Assembly: GCA_038845865.1 (NCBI GenBank)
Contig: JAWBQJ010000002.1
Span: 124,001-188,000 of the forward strand
Direction of reading: 5' to 3'
DNA from: Desulfurococcaceae archaeon
GTDB taxonomy: Archaea > Thermoproteota > Thermoprotei_A > Sulfolobales > Desulfurococcaceae
DNA length: 64,000 bases
The position numbers were made by a program, and so were the translations under genes. This document shows, one piece after another, positions 8,225-15,917 of this stretch (its first letter is position 1; the number at the start of each line of letters is the position of its first letter). The notes under the pieces were generated by a model that was not told where the DNA came from, ran no database searches, and saw nothing but the letters and a program-made list of their open reading frames with translations.

Positions 8225-8869
8225 TTACCTCTGCCTCCTTCTAGTTTTTTCAACCCACGGTGAGGGCCTGTAATTAGAGCACTTGTCGGTGTCTATCAGT
8301 ATCCCGTATCTCTTTAACGCTTCGCACAGAAAGTCGTCTGGTACGATTGCCTTGGCCCCGCGTGCCGACACAATGATGAAGGCTTTGCCCACCCTACCCT
8401 TCACCTCGGCCTCTTCGGCAATGAAGTCTAAGTATATTGGTAACCGCGTCGTGTTCAAGAATGTGCGTTGCCACTTTAACCCCTTAGCCTCAAAAACATC
8501 ACTCAGCTTTCTTCCGTCAACGCAAAGCCCCTGCTTGTTGCACTCTATAATGGTGATCTCCTCTTTTCCAAAGGCCTCTTGCGCTATTTCAGCGAGCTTT
8601 TCGTCCCTAACGGGTTCGATCTCGGGTTTCACGTCCCCCTTAGTTGGGGCCTCTACGCGTTTCTCCTCTACGGCTTCCCTCGATTGAGCATTTCTCTGCT
8701 TTTGTATCAGTACTTCTAGCACCTCCTTAAGCACCATTTCGCCGTCTACAGCCTTCTCTGCCTCACCCCGACCCCCTTTAACCTCCTCTGAGGCCTCGCT
8801 TTTACTTCCAGGAGTTGTATAGCCGGTTTTCCGGGTGAAATCTGTGAGCTTTTTGTGCTTTTTCTGCAC
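8225..8869 (-). CDS. Hypothetical protein with charged N-terminal half
   Basis: A 214-residue protein from GTG 8869. The first ~95 residues are low-complexity, rich in Lys, Glu and Ser (probably disordered). The last ~115 residues look folded, with alternating strands and helices (EITIIECNKQGLCVDGRKLSDVF, IYLDFIAEEAEVKGR, KAFIIVSARGAKAIVPD) and a basic C-terminus. It is convergent with the winged-helix gene and divergent from the tRNA. I do not recognise the family. Confidence 0.6.
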   Translation of the reverse strand: MQKKHKKLTDFTRKTGYTTPGSKSEASEEVKGGRGEAEKAVDGEMVLKEVLEVLIQKQRNAQSREAVEEKRVEAPTKGDVKPEIEPVRDEKLAEIAQEAFGKEEITIIECNKQGLCVDGRKLSDVFEAKGLKWQRTFLNTTRLPIYLDFIAEEAEVKGRVGKAFIIVSARGAKAIVPDDFLCEALKRYGILIDTDKCSNYRPSPWVEKTRRRQR

Positions 8870-8926
8870 TTTTCAGACCCAAGTTCTATATACACTCAAG
8901 AGCTGGTTTAAAGCAGTAGACTAAGG

Positions 8927-8934
8927 TATAAAAG
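8927..8934 (+). promoter_or_regulatory. Box A promoter of tRNA-Lys
   Basis: TATAAAAG at 8927-8934 lies about 32 nt before the 5' end of the tRNA, a normal distance for an archaeal tRNA promoter with a very short leader. Confidence 0.65.
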
Positions 8935-8962
8935 CTACCCCAAAAGGTATTATGTGTAAGGT

Positions 8963-9036
8963 GGGCCCGTAGCTCAGCCTGGTAGAGCGGCGGGCTCTTA
9001 ACCCGTAGGTCCCGGGTTCAAATCCCGGCGGGCCCG
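8963..9036 (+). tRNA. tRNA-Lys (anticodon CTT)
   Basis: A complete cloverleaf can be drawn. The acceptor stem GGGCCCG (8963-8969) pairs with CGGGCCC (9029-9035), with discriminator G9036. The D stem is GCTC/GAGC, the anticodon stem GCGGG/CCCGT with loop CTCTTAA (anticodon CTT at 8997-8999), and the T stem CCGGG/CCCGG around TTCAAAT. There is no intron, and the 3' CCA is not fully encoded (only CA follows). It reads AAG lysine codons. The stems are very GC-rich, as in hyperthermophiles. Confidence 0.97.
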
Positions 9037-9044
9037 CACTCCTA

Positions 9045-9965
9045 GTGCATCATGAGGCTGTACCCTATATGCTGAGGCCGCTGGTACCAGGTACCGATAC
9101 CGGTATATACGTAGTTGCTGGAACGCCGTTCCTCTACCTCGAGGATTCATTTACGCTCGTAATGGCCGACTTGCACCTAGGATTCGAAGAGGCCGCTTCA
9201 AGGGGCTTAGTATACAGCTTGAGGAAAACGGGTGGTTACCCAGCTGTGTTCATTCCCCGAATCCAGCTAAGGAAGACTGTTAACATGCTGAAAGGGCCCT
9301 TAAACGCCTTGAAGGTTAAGAGAGTGATCATAAACGGCGACTTGAAACACGCGTTTGACAGGCTTCTCAGGCAGGAGCGAGAAGAGGTTACCGAGCTAGT
9401 CAAGTTTCTAAGGGAGAACAATGTCGAAGAAATAGTCGTTGTGCGCGGTAACCACGACAATTTCGTAAAACCCATTCTCCTAAAACTCGGCGTGGACTTC
9501 GTTAACGGGATATCAACAGTTACGCGGGGAAAGAGGGTTCTATTCGTACATGGACACGAAAACGTAGACCTATCGGAGCAGGAAATCGTCGTTATAGGTC
9601 ACGAGCACCCGAGTCTTAAGTGCTTTGACGTTTACAGGTTCCCCTGCTATATGAAAATCCCGCTCCCCGGTGGAAGGATGCTGGTCGTGATGCCTGCAAC
9701 GGGGCCATACCACCCTGGCGTGGTTGTGACGCTCACACCCTCGGAATACCTTTCACCACTAATTAGGAGACAGGGATCTTTGAAATCTATGATCATCACT
9801 ACTTGGATAGACCTTGGAGAGGTATCGCCTAGAAGCGTAGAGTATTTTGAAACACCCGAACTCGTGGAGTACATTAGAGTCGATAGGCTTACCGCTGGCA
9901 GCAGGGAATACGCTATAATAGAGTTCAGGAATTACGATGTAGCACAGCTACTTTGCCGACTTTAA
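9045..9965 (+). CDS. Metallophosphoesterase, archaeal SbcD-related family
   Basis: A 306-residue calcineurin-like phosphoesterase. The metal-binding signatures appear in order: ADLHLGFE, INGDLKH, VRGNHDNFV, FVHGHENV and IGHEHP, i.e. the five Asp/His/Asn blocks that hold two metal ions. Sequence layout matches the archaeal family once called SbcD-related (TIGR00024), whose physiological substrate is unclear. The start may be GTG 9045, 8 nt after the tRNA, or ATG 9069; the latter still keeps all motifs. Confidence 0.88.
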   Translation: MHHEAVPYMLRPLVPGTDTGIYVVAGTPFLYLEDSFTLVMADLHLGFEEAASRGLVYSLRKTGGYPAVFIPRIQLRKTVNMLKGPLNALKVKRVIINGDLKHAFDRLLRQEREEVTELVKFLRENNVEEIVVVRGNHDNFVKPILLKLGVDFVNGISTVTRGKRVLFVHGHENVDLSEQEIVVIGHEHPSLKCFDVYRFPCYMKIPLPGGRMLVVMPATGPYHPGVVVTLTPSEYLSPLIRRQGSLKSMIITTWIDLGEVSPRSVEYFETPELVEYIRVDRLTAGSREYAIIEFRNYDVAQLLCRL

Positions 9966-10133
9966 TCAGCTAATCGACCCCTCATCAGTATTCAGGCTAT
10001 GTCGGCTTCATCACCCATCATGTAAACTTAGAGCACGGATACCTATAACTCTTTAACTAGCTCTTGATTCGTGGCCGCGCTCCAAGCGACATCTACAGCC
10101 TGAACGACGAACACTCTCCTAAGGAGAATTACG

Positions 10134-10142
10134 CTTTAAAAG
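10134..10142 (+). promoter_or_regulatory. Box A promoter of Lon-like protease gene
   Basis: CTTTAAAAG around 10134-10142 predicts transcription start near 10166. The only suitable start after that is ATG 10178, preceded by GGTGAG at 10165-10170. This argues against the longer frame from 10064. Confidence 0.45.
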
Positions 10143-10177
10143 AGCCTGAACATACCCTTATCTCGGTGAGTACGATT

Positions 10178-12091
10178 ATGTTTGAGCGTGGAAAACCTAG
10201 GAGAGTGCTCGCAACCCTCATACTACTGGTGCTTACAGTGCCGTTAATCAGTGTTTACGCGCTATTCGAGTATAGCGAAGTCAAGAGCGCCACCATATAC
10301 GCTCCTGCCGTGTCAAGTAGCGGACAAGGTGTTTTGTCAAAAATAACGCTGGCAGTTGCGTATCCGGGTAGCGGTAGAGTGTTCTTCTCCGCGCTCCCCT
10401 ACACGGAGGTCGAAACGCAGGGTGCCGCGAGGCTTGCCGCGTACATAGCATCACTGGTAGCTAAGGTGGAGTTTTCAAAGTACGATTACTACGTACTTGT
10501 AGAGTCCACGGTACCGCTTATTGGTGGCCCTAGTGCAGGGGGTTTAATGACCGTAGGATTCACTGCGCTACTTCTAAACTTCACATTAAACGATGCCGTC
10601 ACCATGACGGGCATGATCAACCCGGATGGCACCATCGGGCCCGTGGGAGGCCTTAAGGAAAAGCTTGAAGCCGCCGCGAACAAGGGGATCAGGACCTTTC
10701 TCATCCCGGCGGGGCAGAGGGTGTACAGCTACCCAGTTTACGAGGAGTACAGGAGGGGCGTGTTCATCATTAGGAGAACGCGCTATGTGAGCGTAGACCT
10801 CGTGGAGTACGGTAAAGGCCTCGGCGTAGACGTCGTAGAGGTCTATAGCGTTGGTGAAGCGCTGTACTACTTCACAGGGTTAAACACCACAACGAGTATT
10901 GCAGTGCCTCAAAGCACGCTCGACGGCGTGCTCAGCACTGCAAGGGAATTCCATGCAGGCCTCTTAAACAAGATCACGTTACTTTCGGGAGAGGCTACTA
11001 GTCTGGCAGGGCGCCTGGGAGGCTACTACGGGTATTCCTACATGCAGGCTATTAGCAGGTTGAACCAGACCATCAGGGAACTCACAGGTGCGGTAGACAG
11101 GCACCCGGTTTACGTTACATACCAATTGCTAAGTGCCTACAGGAGCGCACTCGAATACTACTGGGCTTTACGACTACTAACCGGTGCTTCAACGGTAGAG
11201 AATATGCTCGACGAGGTGAACAACACTATTAATAAGGCGGTAGGTGAGTTCTACTCCGAGAACTACACGCTGGAAAGTAGCCTCGTCCAGGCGTACCTAC
11301 ACGCTGCATGGCTTTACTACTCGAACGCGATGAACACCACTGAGCTTTCAAGCCGGCTAGAGTACGTTAGCGAGGCATTAAAACTCGTAGAACTAGCAAG
11401 ACTGCACTACGAGCTCTCAACGTGGAATTGCACTCCACTGAGCTCTTCTTTAGACAAGCTCACGGAGGTATACTCACACACCCTCGGAGTATACACGTAC
11501 ACGTCCAGGTTGCTTAGAGAGCTGAACGCTGAAACGAGCGTTCTCGATCAAGCCGCTGGCTACGTGGAGGTGCTCAATTACGCGTACGAGTCCAAGAGCC
11601 CGCTCGTCTACGGTATGGGGTCGCTAGTACTGGGCTACTCATCTCTCGCAATTCACAGCGCACTCGGTACCGCTAGTATCGTGCCCGGTAAGTGGGCGGG
11701 TTTAGCAGGTTTATACGCGAGTAGGGAGGCTTCGCCCCTCGTTGTTTATTATCTACAACTTGTAGTCGAGGCGGTAACGCTGAGTGATAGTAACACAGGT
11801 ATCTTGGCGTTAACAACTGCAATAGCGTTAATTCAGGTACGTTCCACGGCCTCGACCACTACCTTATGCAAGTCACAGGAACACGAATACGGCTTCTCCA
11901 CGAACATAACTACCAGTACCGTTAAGGAGAGCGCTGGAGAGAGTACCAGGACCTCTACTGTGCAACAAGACAAAGGCGTTAAACTTGAAAATATAGAGCT
12001 AGCATTAGTATTGGCGCTAGCCGCGATCGGGGCTGTTACCCTCGCGCACGTACTAACACGTACTAAAACGACGCCGGTAACGAGCCGGTAA
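10178..12091 (+). CDS. Secreted/membrane Lon-like serine protease, COG1750 family
   Basis: A 637-residue protein with an N-terminal membrane or signal segment (VLATLILLVLTVPLISVYALF) and a C-terminal membrane segment before KTTPVTSR. The Lon-type catalytic region lies near the N-terminus: IGGPSAGG with Ser119 and GGLKEKLEAA with Lys162, a 43-residue spacing identical to the Ser-Lys dyad of bacterial Lon. A long helical, Asn/Thr-rich (glycosylatable) middle follows. There is no AAA+ ATPase domain. It is probably an extracytoplasmic ATP-independent protease. A paralogue is encoded at 26862-28613. Confidence 0.85.
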   Translation: MFERGKPRRVLATLILLVLTVPLISVYALFEYSEVKSATIYAPAVSSSGQGVLSKITLAVAYPGSGRVFFSALPYTEVETQGAARLAAYIASLVAKVEFSKYDYYVLVESTVPLIGGPSAGGLMTVGFTALLLNFTLNDAVTMTGMINPDGTIGPVGGLKEKLEAAANKGIRTFLIPAGQRVYSYPVYEEYRRGVFIIRRTRYVSVDLVEYGKGLGVDVVEVYSVGEALYYFTGLNTTTSIAVPQSTLDGVLSTAREFHAGLLNKITLLSGEATSLAGRLGGYYGYSYMQAISRLNQTIRELTGAVDRHPVYVTYQLLSAYRSALEYYWALRLLTGASTVENMLDEVNNTINKAVGEFYSENYTLESSLVQAYLHAAWLYYSNAMNTTELSSRLEYVSEALKLVELARLHYELSTWNCTPLSSSLDKLTEVYSHTLGVYTYTSRLLRELNAETSVLDQAAGYVEVLNYAYESKSPLVYGMGSLVLGYSSLAIHSALGTASIVPGKWAGLAGLYASREASPLVVYYLQLVVEAVTLSDSNTGILALTTAIALIQVRSTASTTTLCKSQEHEYGFSTNITTSTVKESAGESTRTSTVQQDKGVKLENIELALVLALAAIGAVTLAHVLTRTKTTPVTSR

Positions 12092-12160
12092 ACGTTTTGC
12101 TTAAAATACCCCGAGCTCATAATATAGAGCCGGGCATTAACGGGGGTGCCACCCAACGTG

Positions 12161-13297
12161 ATGCCGTTGCTTTACGACCCATTTACGCTATTAGCCTTAA
12201 TACTAGCCTACATAGTAGGTTTCACGGTACTCGCGTTAATGGCAGGCTACATTGCACCAAGAATCGCTAAAAGGTTTTCAGAGAAGCTCCCCCTATACGC
12301 ATCAATGACCATTGTCGGGCTACTAGTAGTGGTCTCGGGTTTCGCCGGGGTGGGCCTTACAGCGTACATGATCTCAGGGGTGATCGGCGTAGAAAGCACT
12401 ACGAGCATGATTATTGCCATTCTCGTAATCGTAGTAGTGTTAAATGCCATAACGTACATTAATTCGCCTTTAATAATAAACATAATGTACAATGCAAAGC
12501 CGAGCGCGCAATTACAAGAAGTAGTTAATAGAGTAGCTAAGAAGCTGGGCTTCGCCAAGCCCCCTAAAGCAGTCGTTGTTCGAGGACCCCCTAATGCCTT
12601 TGCTTATGGTAACTTCATATTTGGAAGGTATGTGGCCGTTTCAAGTAGCCTCGTTGAAATAACTACTCCCGAAGAGCTCGAAGCGATCATAGGGCATGAA
12701 CTAGGCCACCACAAGCACCGCGACAATGCTATAATGCTTTTCATGGGGTTAATACCGAGTCTACTATATTTCCTAGGCATAATGCTGATCAGGACAGGCA
12801 TATTAGTAGGCTACACGAGGTCGTACTCTTCCTCTAGGAGAAGGGAAGGGGGAGGAGGGCTATTGCTAGTTTTAACTGGTGTAGTTACAGTTGTAGTTAG
12901 TTTTATCGTCCAGGTACTAGTCCTCGCCTTTAGCAGGCTTAGAGAGTACTATGCTGACGCGACAGGAGCGTACGCTACTACTACGAAAGCCATGCAGAGA
13001 GCGCTTGCTAGAATACATGTATACTACACTCAAAGGCCAGCGGCGCTGGAGACCGTGTCTAACAGCAAGTTAAAGGCACTCTTCATATACGCCTTCATGG
13101 ACACATTCGCCAATCCATTCTACCGCCCTGCTCTACCAGCTAGAGACCCACGTAACGTTGATGTAGATCACGTGATAGAGCAGCTGAAAAAACAGAAAAC
13201 AGAAGACGTGTCAGAATTCTTCTCGACGCACCCACCAATACCGAAAAGAATTAGATTCCTAGATACCCTTGTATTCTACTACATGCAACCACCATAA
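12161..13297 (+). CDS. M48 family membrane metalloprotease, HtpX-like
   Basis: About 378 residues. Two N-terminal membrane spans and a third pair near residues 200-265 surround the zinc site IIGHELGHHKHRDN, with the third ligand region REYYADATGAYAT downstream. This is the HtpX/Ste24-like architecture for degradation of damaged membrane proteins. The start could be GTG 12146, GTG 12158 or ATG 12161; the GGGGGTG at 12142-12148 favours one of the latter two. It lies 69 nt downstream of the COG1750 protease gene, so two membrane proteases may be cotranscribed. Confidence 0.9.
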   Translation: MPLLYDPFTLLALILAYIVGFTVLALMAGYIAPRIAKRFSEKLPLYASMTIVGLLVVVSGFAGVGLTAYMISGVIGVESTTSMIIAILVIVVVLNAITYINSPLIINIMYNAKPSAQLQEVVNRVAKKLGFAKPPKAVVVRGPPNAFAYGNFIFGRYVAVSSSLVEITTPEELEAIIGHELGHHKHRDNAIMLFMGLIPSLLYFLGIMLIRTGILVGYTRSYSSSRRREGGGGLLLVLTGVVTVVVSFIVQVLVLAFSRLREYYADATGAYATTTKAMQRALARIHVYYTQRPAALETVSNSKLKALFIYAFMDTFANPFYRPALPARDPRNVDVDHVIEQLKKQKTEDVSEFFSTHPPIPKRIRFLDTLVFYYMQPP

Positions 13298-13352
13298 CTT
13301 AAGGCATCTTCCACCACGTAGTCACTACTAATTTAAGATATGTACAAAATTA

Positions 13353-13438
13353 CTAATATCATTAGATATCTGAACTCCATAAGGTAAAATCGTGGCAATC
13401 TATGGTTAGAAAAACTTAAATAAGGAACTTTATATATT
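13353..13438 (+). promoter_or_regulatory. Palindrome and box A upstream of winged-helix regulator
   Basis: CTAAT-ATC-ATTAG at 13353-13365 is a perfect inverted repeat. The box A TTTATATATT is at 13429-13438, and a start with AGGTG precedes TTG 13489. The 10-mer CTAATATCAT recurs exactly at 14534-14543 upstream of the first pilus-like subunit gene. It may be an operator of the adjacent winged-helix proteins; that is inference. Confidence 0.4.
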
Positions 13439-13488
13439 ACCTTAACGAGCACTATTTTTAGATTCCACGCGCACATCAGGTGTAATTT

Positions 13489-13746
13489 TTGAAGAAGAAG
13501 CGCGATCTGTTACAAGTGTACTCCGAGGTGCTGAAAGAGCTTTATAAGAATCCTATGAGGCTAACCCACATTATGAGGAAGTGCAACCTGGATACCAGAA
13601 TGGCTAAACAAGTTATTGGTGCACTAACGTCAAGAGGCCTCATAGCCCTCAAGAACGAGGGGAACTATAAGCTCTACTACATTACGGAGAAGGGGACTAA
13701 ATTCCTGGAGCTCTATGAAGGCCTGCAGGAACTTCTAAAGAAGTAA
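13489..13746 (+). CDS. Winged-helix transcriptional regulator, Sso10a/HTH_45-like
   Basis: An 85-residue single winged-helix domain: VYSEVLKELYKNPMRLTHIMRKCNL as helices 1-2, TRMAKQVIGALTSRGLI as the recognition helix, LKNEGNYKLYYITEKG as the wing, and a C-terminal dimerisation helix FLELYEGLQELLKK. This is the Sso10a/HTH_45 layout common in Crenarchaeota. The start is TTG 13489 with AGGTG 6 nt upstream. It is the first gene of the pilus-like locus and has a related two-domain protein directly downstream. Confidence 0.82.
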   Translation: MKKKRDLLQVYSEVLKELYKNPMRLTHIMRKCNLDTRMAKQVIGALTSRGLIALKNEGNYKLYYITEKGTKFLELYEGLQELLKK

Positions 13747-13781
13747 GTTGTAGAAGGTAACCATGTGCTTTTAAATCGCAA

Positions 13782-13793
13782 AGTATAAAAAAG
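13782..13793 (+). promoter_or_regulatory. Box A promoter of second winged-helix gene
   Basis: AGTATAAAAAAG at 13782-13793, some 30 nt before ATG 13824, would give a very short leader. This suggests the second regulator can be transcribed independently of the first. Confidence 0.4.
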
Positions 13794-13823
13794 TAATTTC
13801 TAACCCTACTCTTAGGGTTTATT

Positions 13824-14447
13824 ATGATCTTCTTAGCTAAAAGAAGGGATATTGTTGAGGTTATGAATGAGGTTCTAGAAGGCATTTCCAAGGGACTCCC
13901 CATTACGCGCATCATGATGTACTCTAGTGTAAACTATGCCTACATGAAGAAGGTCGTTCTACTTTTATCGGATAGGGGTTTAATTAAGGTGGAAAAGGAT
14001 CCCGAGGAAATGAGGTTCCATTACTACTTGACAACAAAGGGTATATATCTGCGAAATCTGCTGAACAGCCTTAACGGCCTTTTAGTATACAGTTATGGTA
14101 ATGCTAATGACGCTAGTTGGGACCCCGAATACGACGCAAAGTACATTGAAGAGAAGTCACGCATTGTAGTAAAAGAACTAAGTACTAAGAAGAAGAGAAG
14201 CCACATAGAGATATACTTTGCTATTCTCAGCTCCATTACGAATAAGCCGAGAACCATCTCGTCAATAGCTAACCACTGCTACATCAACTTAGAGCAAGCT
14301 ACCAAGTACCTAAAGGAGCTGTTAGAGTTAGACATGGTAGTAGAGGTTAGTGACCTGAATAAGAAGAAGTACCAGGTCACGGGTAAAGGTATGCGGTTTC
14401 TAGACACTTACTTGAGAATATACGAGCTTGTACGCGGTCTAGATTAA
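13824..14447 (+). CDS. Tandem winged-helix regulator
   Basis: A 207-residue protein with two winged-helix domains of the same type as its neighbour. The first covers residues ~5-75 (VMNEVLEGISKGLPITRIMMYSSV, then a FHYYLTTKG wing). The second covers ~120-205 (IYFAILSSITNKPRTISSIA, then KKYQVTGKG and a C-terminal helix). A single protein may thus mimic the dimer formed by single-domain paralogues and contact two half-sites. It is probably a regulator of the secreted-subunit genes that follow, to judge by position. Confidence 0.8.
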   Translation: MIFLAKRRDIVEVMNEVLEGISKGLPITRIMMYSSVNYAYMKKVVLLLSDRGLIKVEKDPEEMRFHYYLTTKGIYLRNLLNSLNGLLVYSYGNANDASWDPEYDAKYIEEKSRIVVKELSTKKKRSHIEIYFAILSSITNKPRTISSIANHCYINLEQATKYLKELLELDMVVEVSDLNKKKYQVTGKGMRFLDTYLRIYELVRGLD

Positions 14448-14502
14448 GGAACGCCATCTTCCCCCAGCTAACTATTTTACGCAGCTTTTCCTTCATATTT
14501 CA

Positions 14503-14570
14503 AGTTACATAAGATCAATACAGTTACATAGTTCTAATATCATGAAAAAGAATCTAGTGTATTTATAAGT
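14503..14570 (+). promoter_or_regulatory. Promoter with direct repeats upstream of pilus-like operon
   Basis: AGTTACATA occurs twice, at 14503-14511 and 14522-14530, 19 bp apart (about two helical turns). CTAATATCAT follows at 14534-14543, then box A TTTATAAGT at 14562-14570, then the first subunit ATG at 14601 after a TGGTG site. The repeats sit just upstream of the TATA/BRE, where activators bind in archaea. Confidence 0.5.
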
Positions 14571-14600
14571 AGTTTAAGCGGTAAAAAGCCTGGTGTAAAC

Positions 14601-15137
14601 ATGATAGCCTTAAAAGCAATAGCCATACCGATAGTGCTACTAGTGACGATAGGATTTGCACTAGCAATGTGGAGCGAAACGCTCCTCGTAAACGTGACGG
14701 TGGAAACGGGAGAAGTGGATGTAAAGTTCTCCGAGTGGTACTGCAGCGATACTGGCCCAGACCCGCAGGCAGAAGGATATCACAACGAGGAAGGAAAAGA
14801 CGTGGCTTCATGCAATATCGAAGTGGAGGAGTACGACGACGAGGGAGACCCGATCAAGCTCTTAGTCACGTTAAGTAACGCATACCCAGGCTACACCGTA
14901 GACGTGGGACTTATAATAGACAACATTGGCACGATACCAGTTAAGCTATACAATTGGGATATTGAGGTAGACGAGCCCATAGGTGCCAGCCTATTGATAC
15001 CCGAGGACACGCAGATCGATCCAGGAGGCTACGCGGAGTACATCTTACGGATAACAATACCGCAAGAAGCCGAGGAGAATGCGACTTACAGCTTAGAGTT
15101 AACGCTCGTATTTGCGCAGTGGAACGAAGTAGGTTAA
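14601..15137 (+). CDS. Secreted TasA/camelysin-like fibre subunit A
   Basis: A 178-residue secreted protein. The signal peptide covers residues 1-22, ending FALA before MWSETL. The mature chain begins with a strand MWSETLLVNVTVETGEV, followed by an acidic loop with two cysteines (YCSDTG and ASCNIE, possibly a disulfide), a core LSNAYPGYTVDVGLIIDNIGTIPVK and a closing segment LELTLVFAQWNE. This matches the SipW-dependent TasA/camelysin family, which includes archaeal bundling-pilus subunits (AbpA). It is the smallest of three related subunits here and probably the major fibre protein. Confidence 0.8.
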   Translation: MIALKAIAIPIVLLVTIGFALAMWSETLLVNVTVETGEVDVKFSEWYCSDTGPDPQAEGYHNEEGKDVASCNIEVEEYDDEGDPIKLLVTLSNAYPGYTVDVGLIIDNIGTIPVKLYNWDIEVDEPIGASLLIPEDTQIDPGGYAEYILRITIPQEAEENATYSLELTLVFAQWNEVG

Positions 15138-15161
15138 GCAAGCAATTAGAGGTGTGTATGA

Positions 15162-15836
15162 ATGCGGAAAGCAATAGTTTTTTCACTAATCCTTCTCATC
15201 TCGCTACTACCGATGCTAGCATTCGCGATGTGGAGTGAAACGCTAAGAGTAAACTCAGCTGTATCAACCGGCGAAGTAGACTGGAGAATAGTCCCTGGAA
15301 GCCTAATATACCTAGACGCCTGCGGACTACAACCAGGATATGGGTTCTTCGCCGGAAACGACTGGAACGCTACCTACTTACCTCAGCCGGGAGCTATACA
15401 GTTGGATAAGGATGTCGGTTGTACCAGTGTGGTGTTAATGGATGGCGATGGTGACGGCGACATGGACACCATGAACGTGACTCTACACAACACATATCCA
15501 TACTACTACACGCACATAGCGTTTAAAGTACACAATAGTGGAACAATCCCGGTAAAGATATGGAGAGTAATCATTAACGGGCAAGAATTCTACGAATTAA
15601 ACGAACAGGTGCTACAACAAGGTGTTGAACTAGACCTAACGGGCGATGGTAGGCCAGATGTGCTAATATGGTGGGGTAACAACTTTGGCATACAACTACA
15701 TCCGTGTCAGAGTGCCGACATAAGCTTCGACTTAACGCTACTACAAGACGCCCCCGAAGGCGCTACGTTAACGTTTATCGTAAGATTTGAAGCGGTCCAG
15801 TGGAACGAGTACTTCGTACCTACCCTAAGGGATTAG
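15162..15836 (+). CDS. Secreted TasA/camelysin-like fibre subunit B
   Basis: A 224-residue paralogue of subunit A. The signal peptide is residues 1-22 (ending AFA) with the mature start MWSETLRVN, then STGEVD, the core LHNTYPYYYTHIAFKVHNSGTIPVK and the closing AVQWNEYF. It carries extra Asp-rich loops: DGDGDGDMD at 94-102 and DLTGDGRPD at 158-166, which resemble calcium-binding loops. Two cysteines near 50 and 88 could form a disulfide. The start ATG follows GAGGTG, 24 nt after subunit A, so the two are cotranscribed. Confidence 0.78.
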   Translation: MRKAIVFSLILLISLLPMLAFAMWSETLRVNSAVSTGEVDWRIVPGSLIYLDACGLQPGYGFFAGNDWNATYLPQPGAIQLDKDVGCTSVVLMDGDGDGDMDTMNVTLHNTYPYYYTHIAFKVHNSGTIPVKIWRVIINGQEFYELNEQVLQQGVELDLTGDGRPDVLIWWGNNFGIQLHPCQSADISFDLTLLQDAPEGATLTFIVRFEAVQWNEYFVPTLRD

Positions 15837-15848
15837 CGTGTATGTGGG

Positions 15849-15872
15849 TATATATGGAAATCAACGTTTTTT
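15849..15872 (+). terminator. T-run terminator overlapping possible internal promoter
   Basis: TATATAT at 15849-15855 could act as box A for subunit C (start near 15877), and TTTTTT at 15867-15872 could end transcripts of subunits A and B. Archaeal RNA polymerase terminates at such T-runs. Together they could separate expression of A/B from C. Confidence 0.4.
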
Positions 15873-15917
15873 CCCGCACCATCATCTCCCCAAGCTTCCT
15901 AACTAGGAGTGATTACC

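Noticed and set aside
12146-13297. Using the first GTG (12146) of the M48 protease frame
   Set aside because: That GTG is part of the GGGGGTG ribosome site for the downstream GTG/ATG pair, so it is less likely to be the start.
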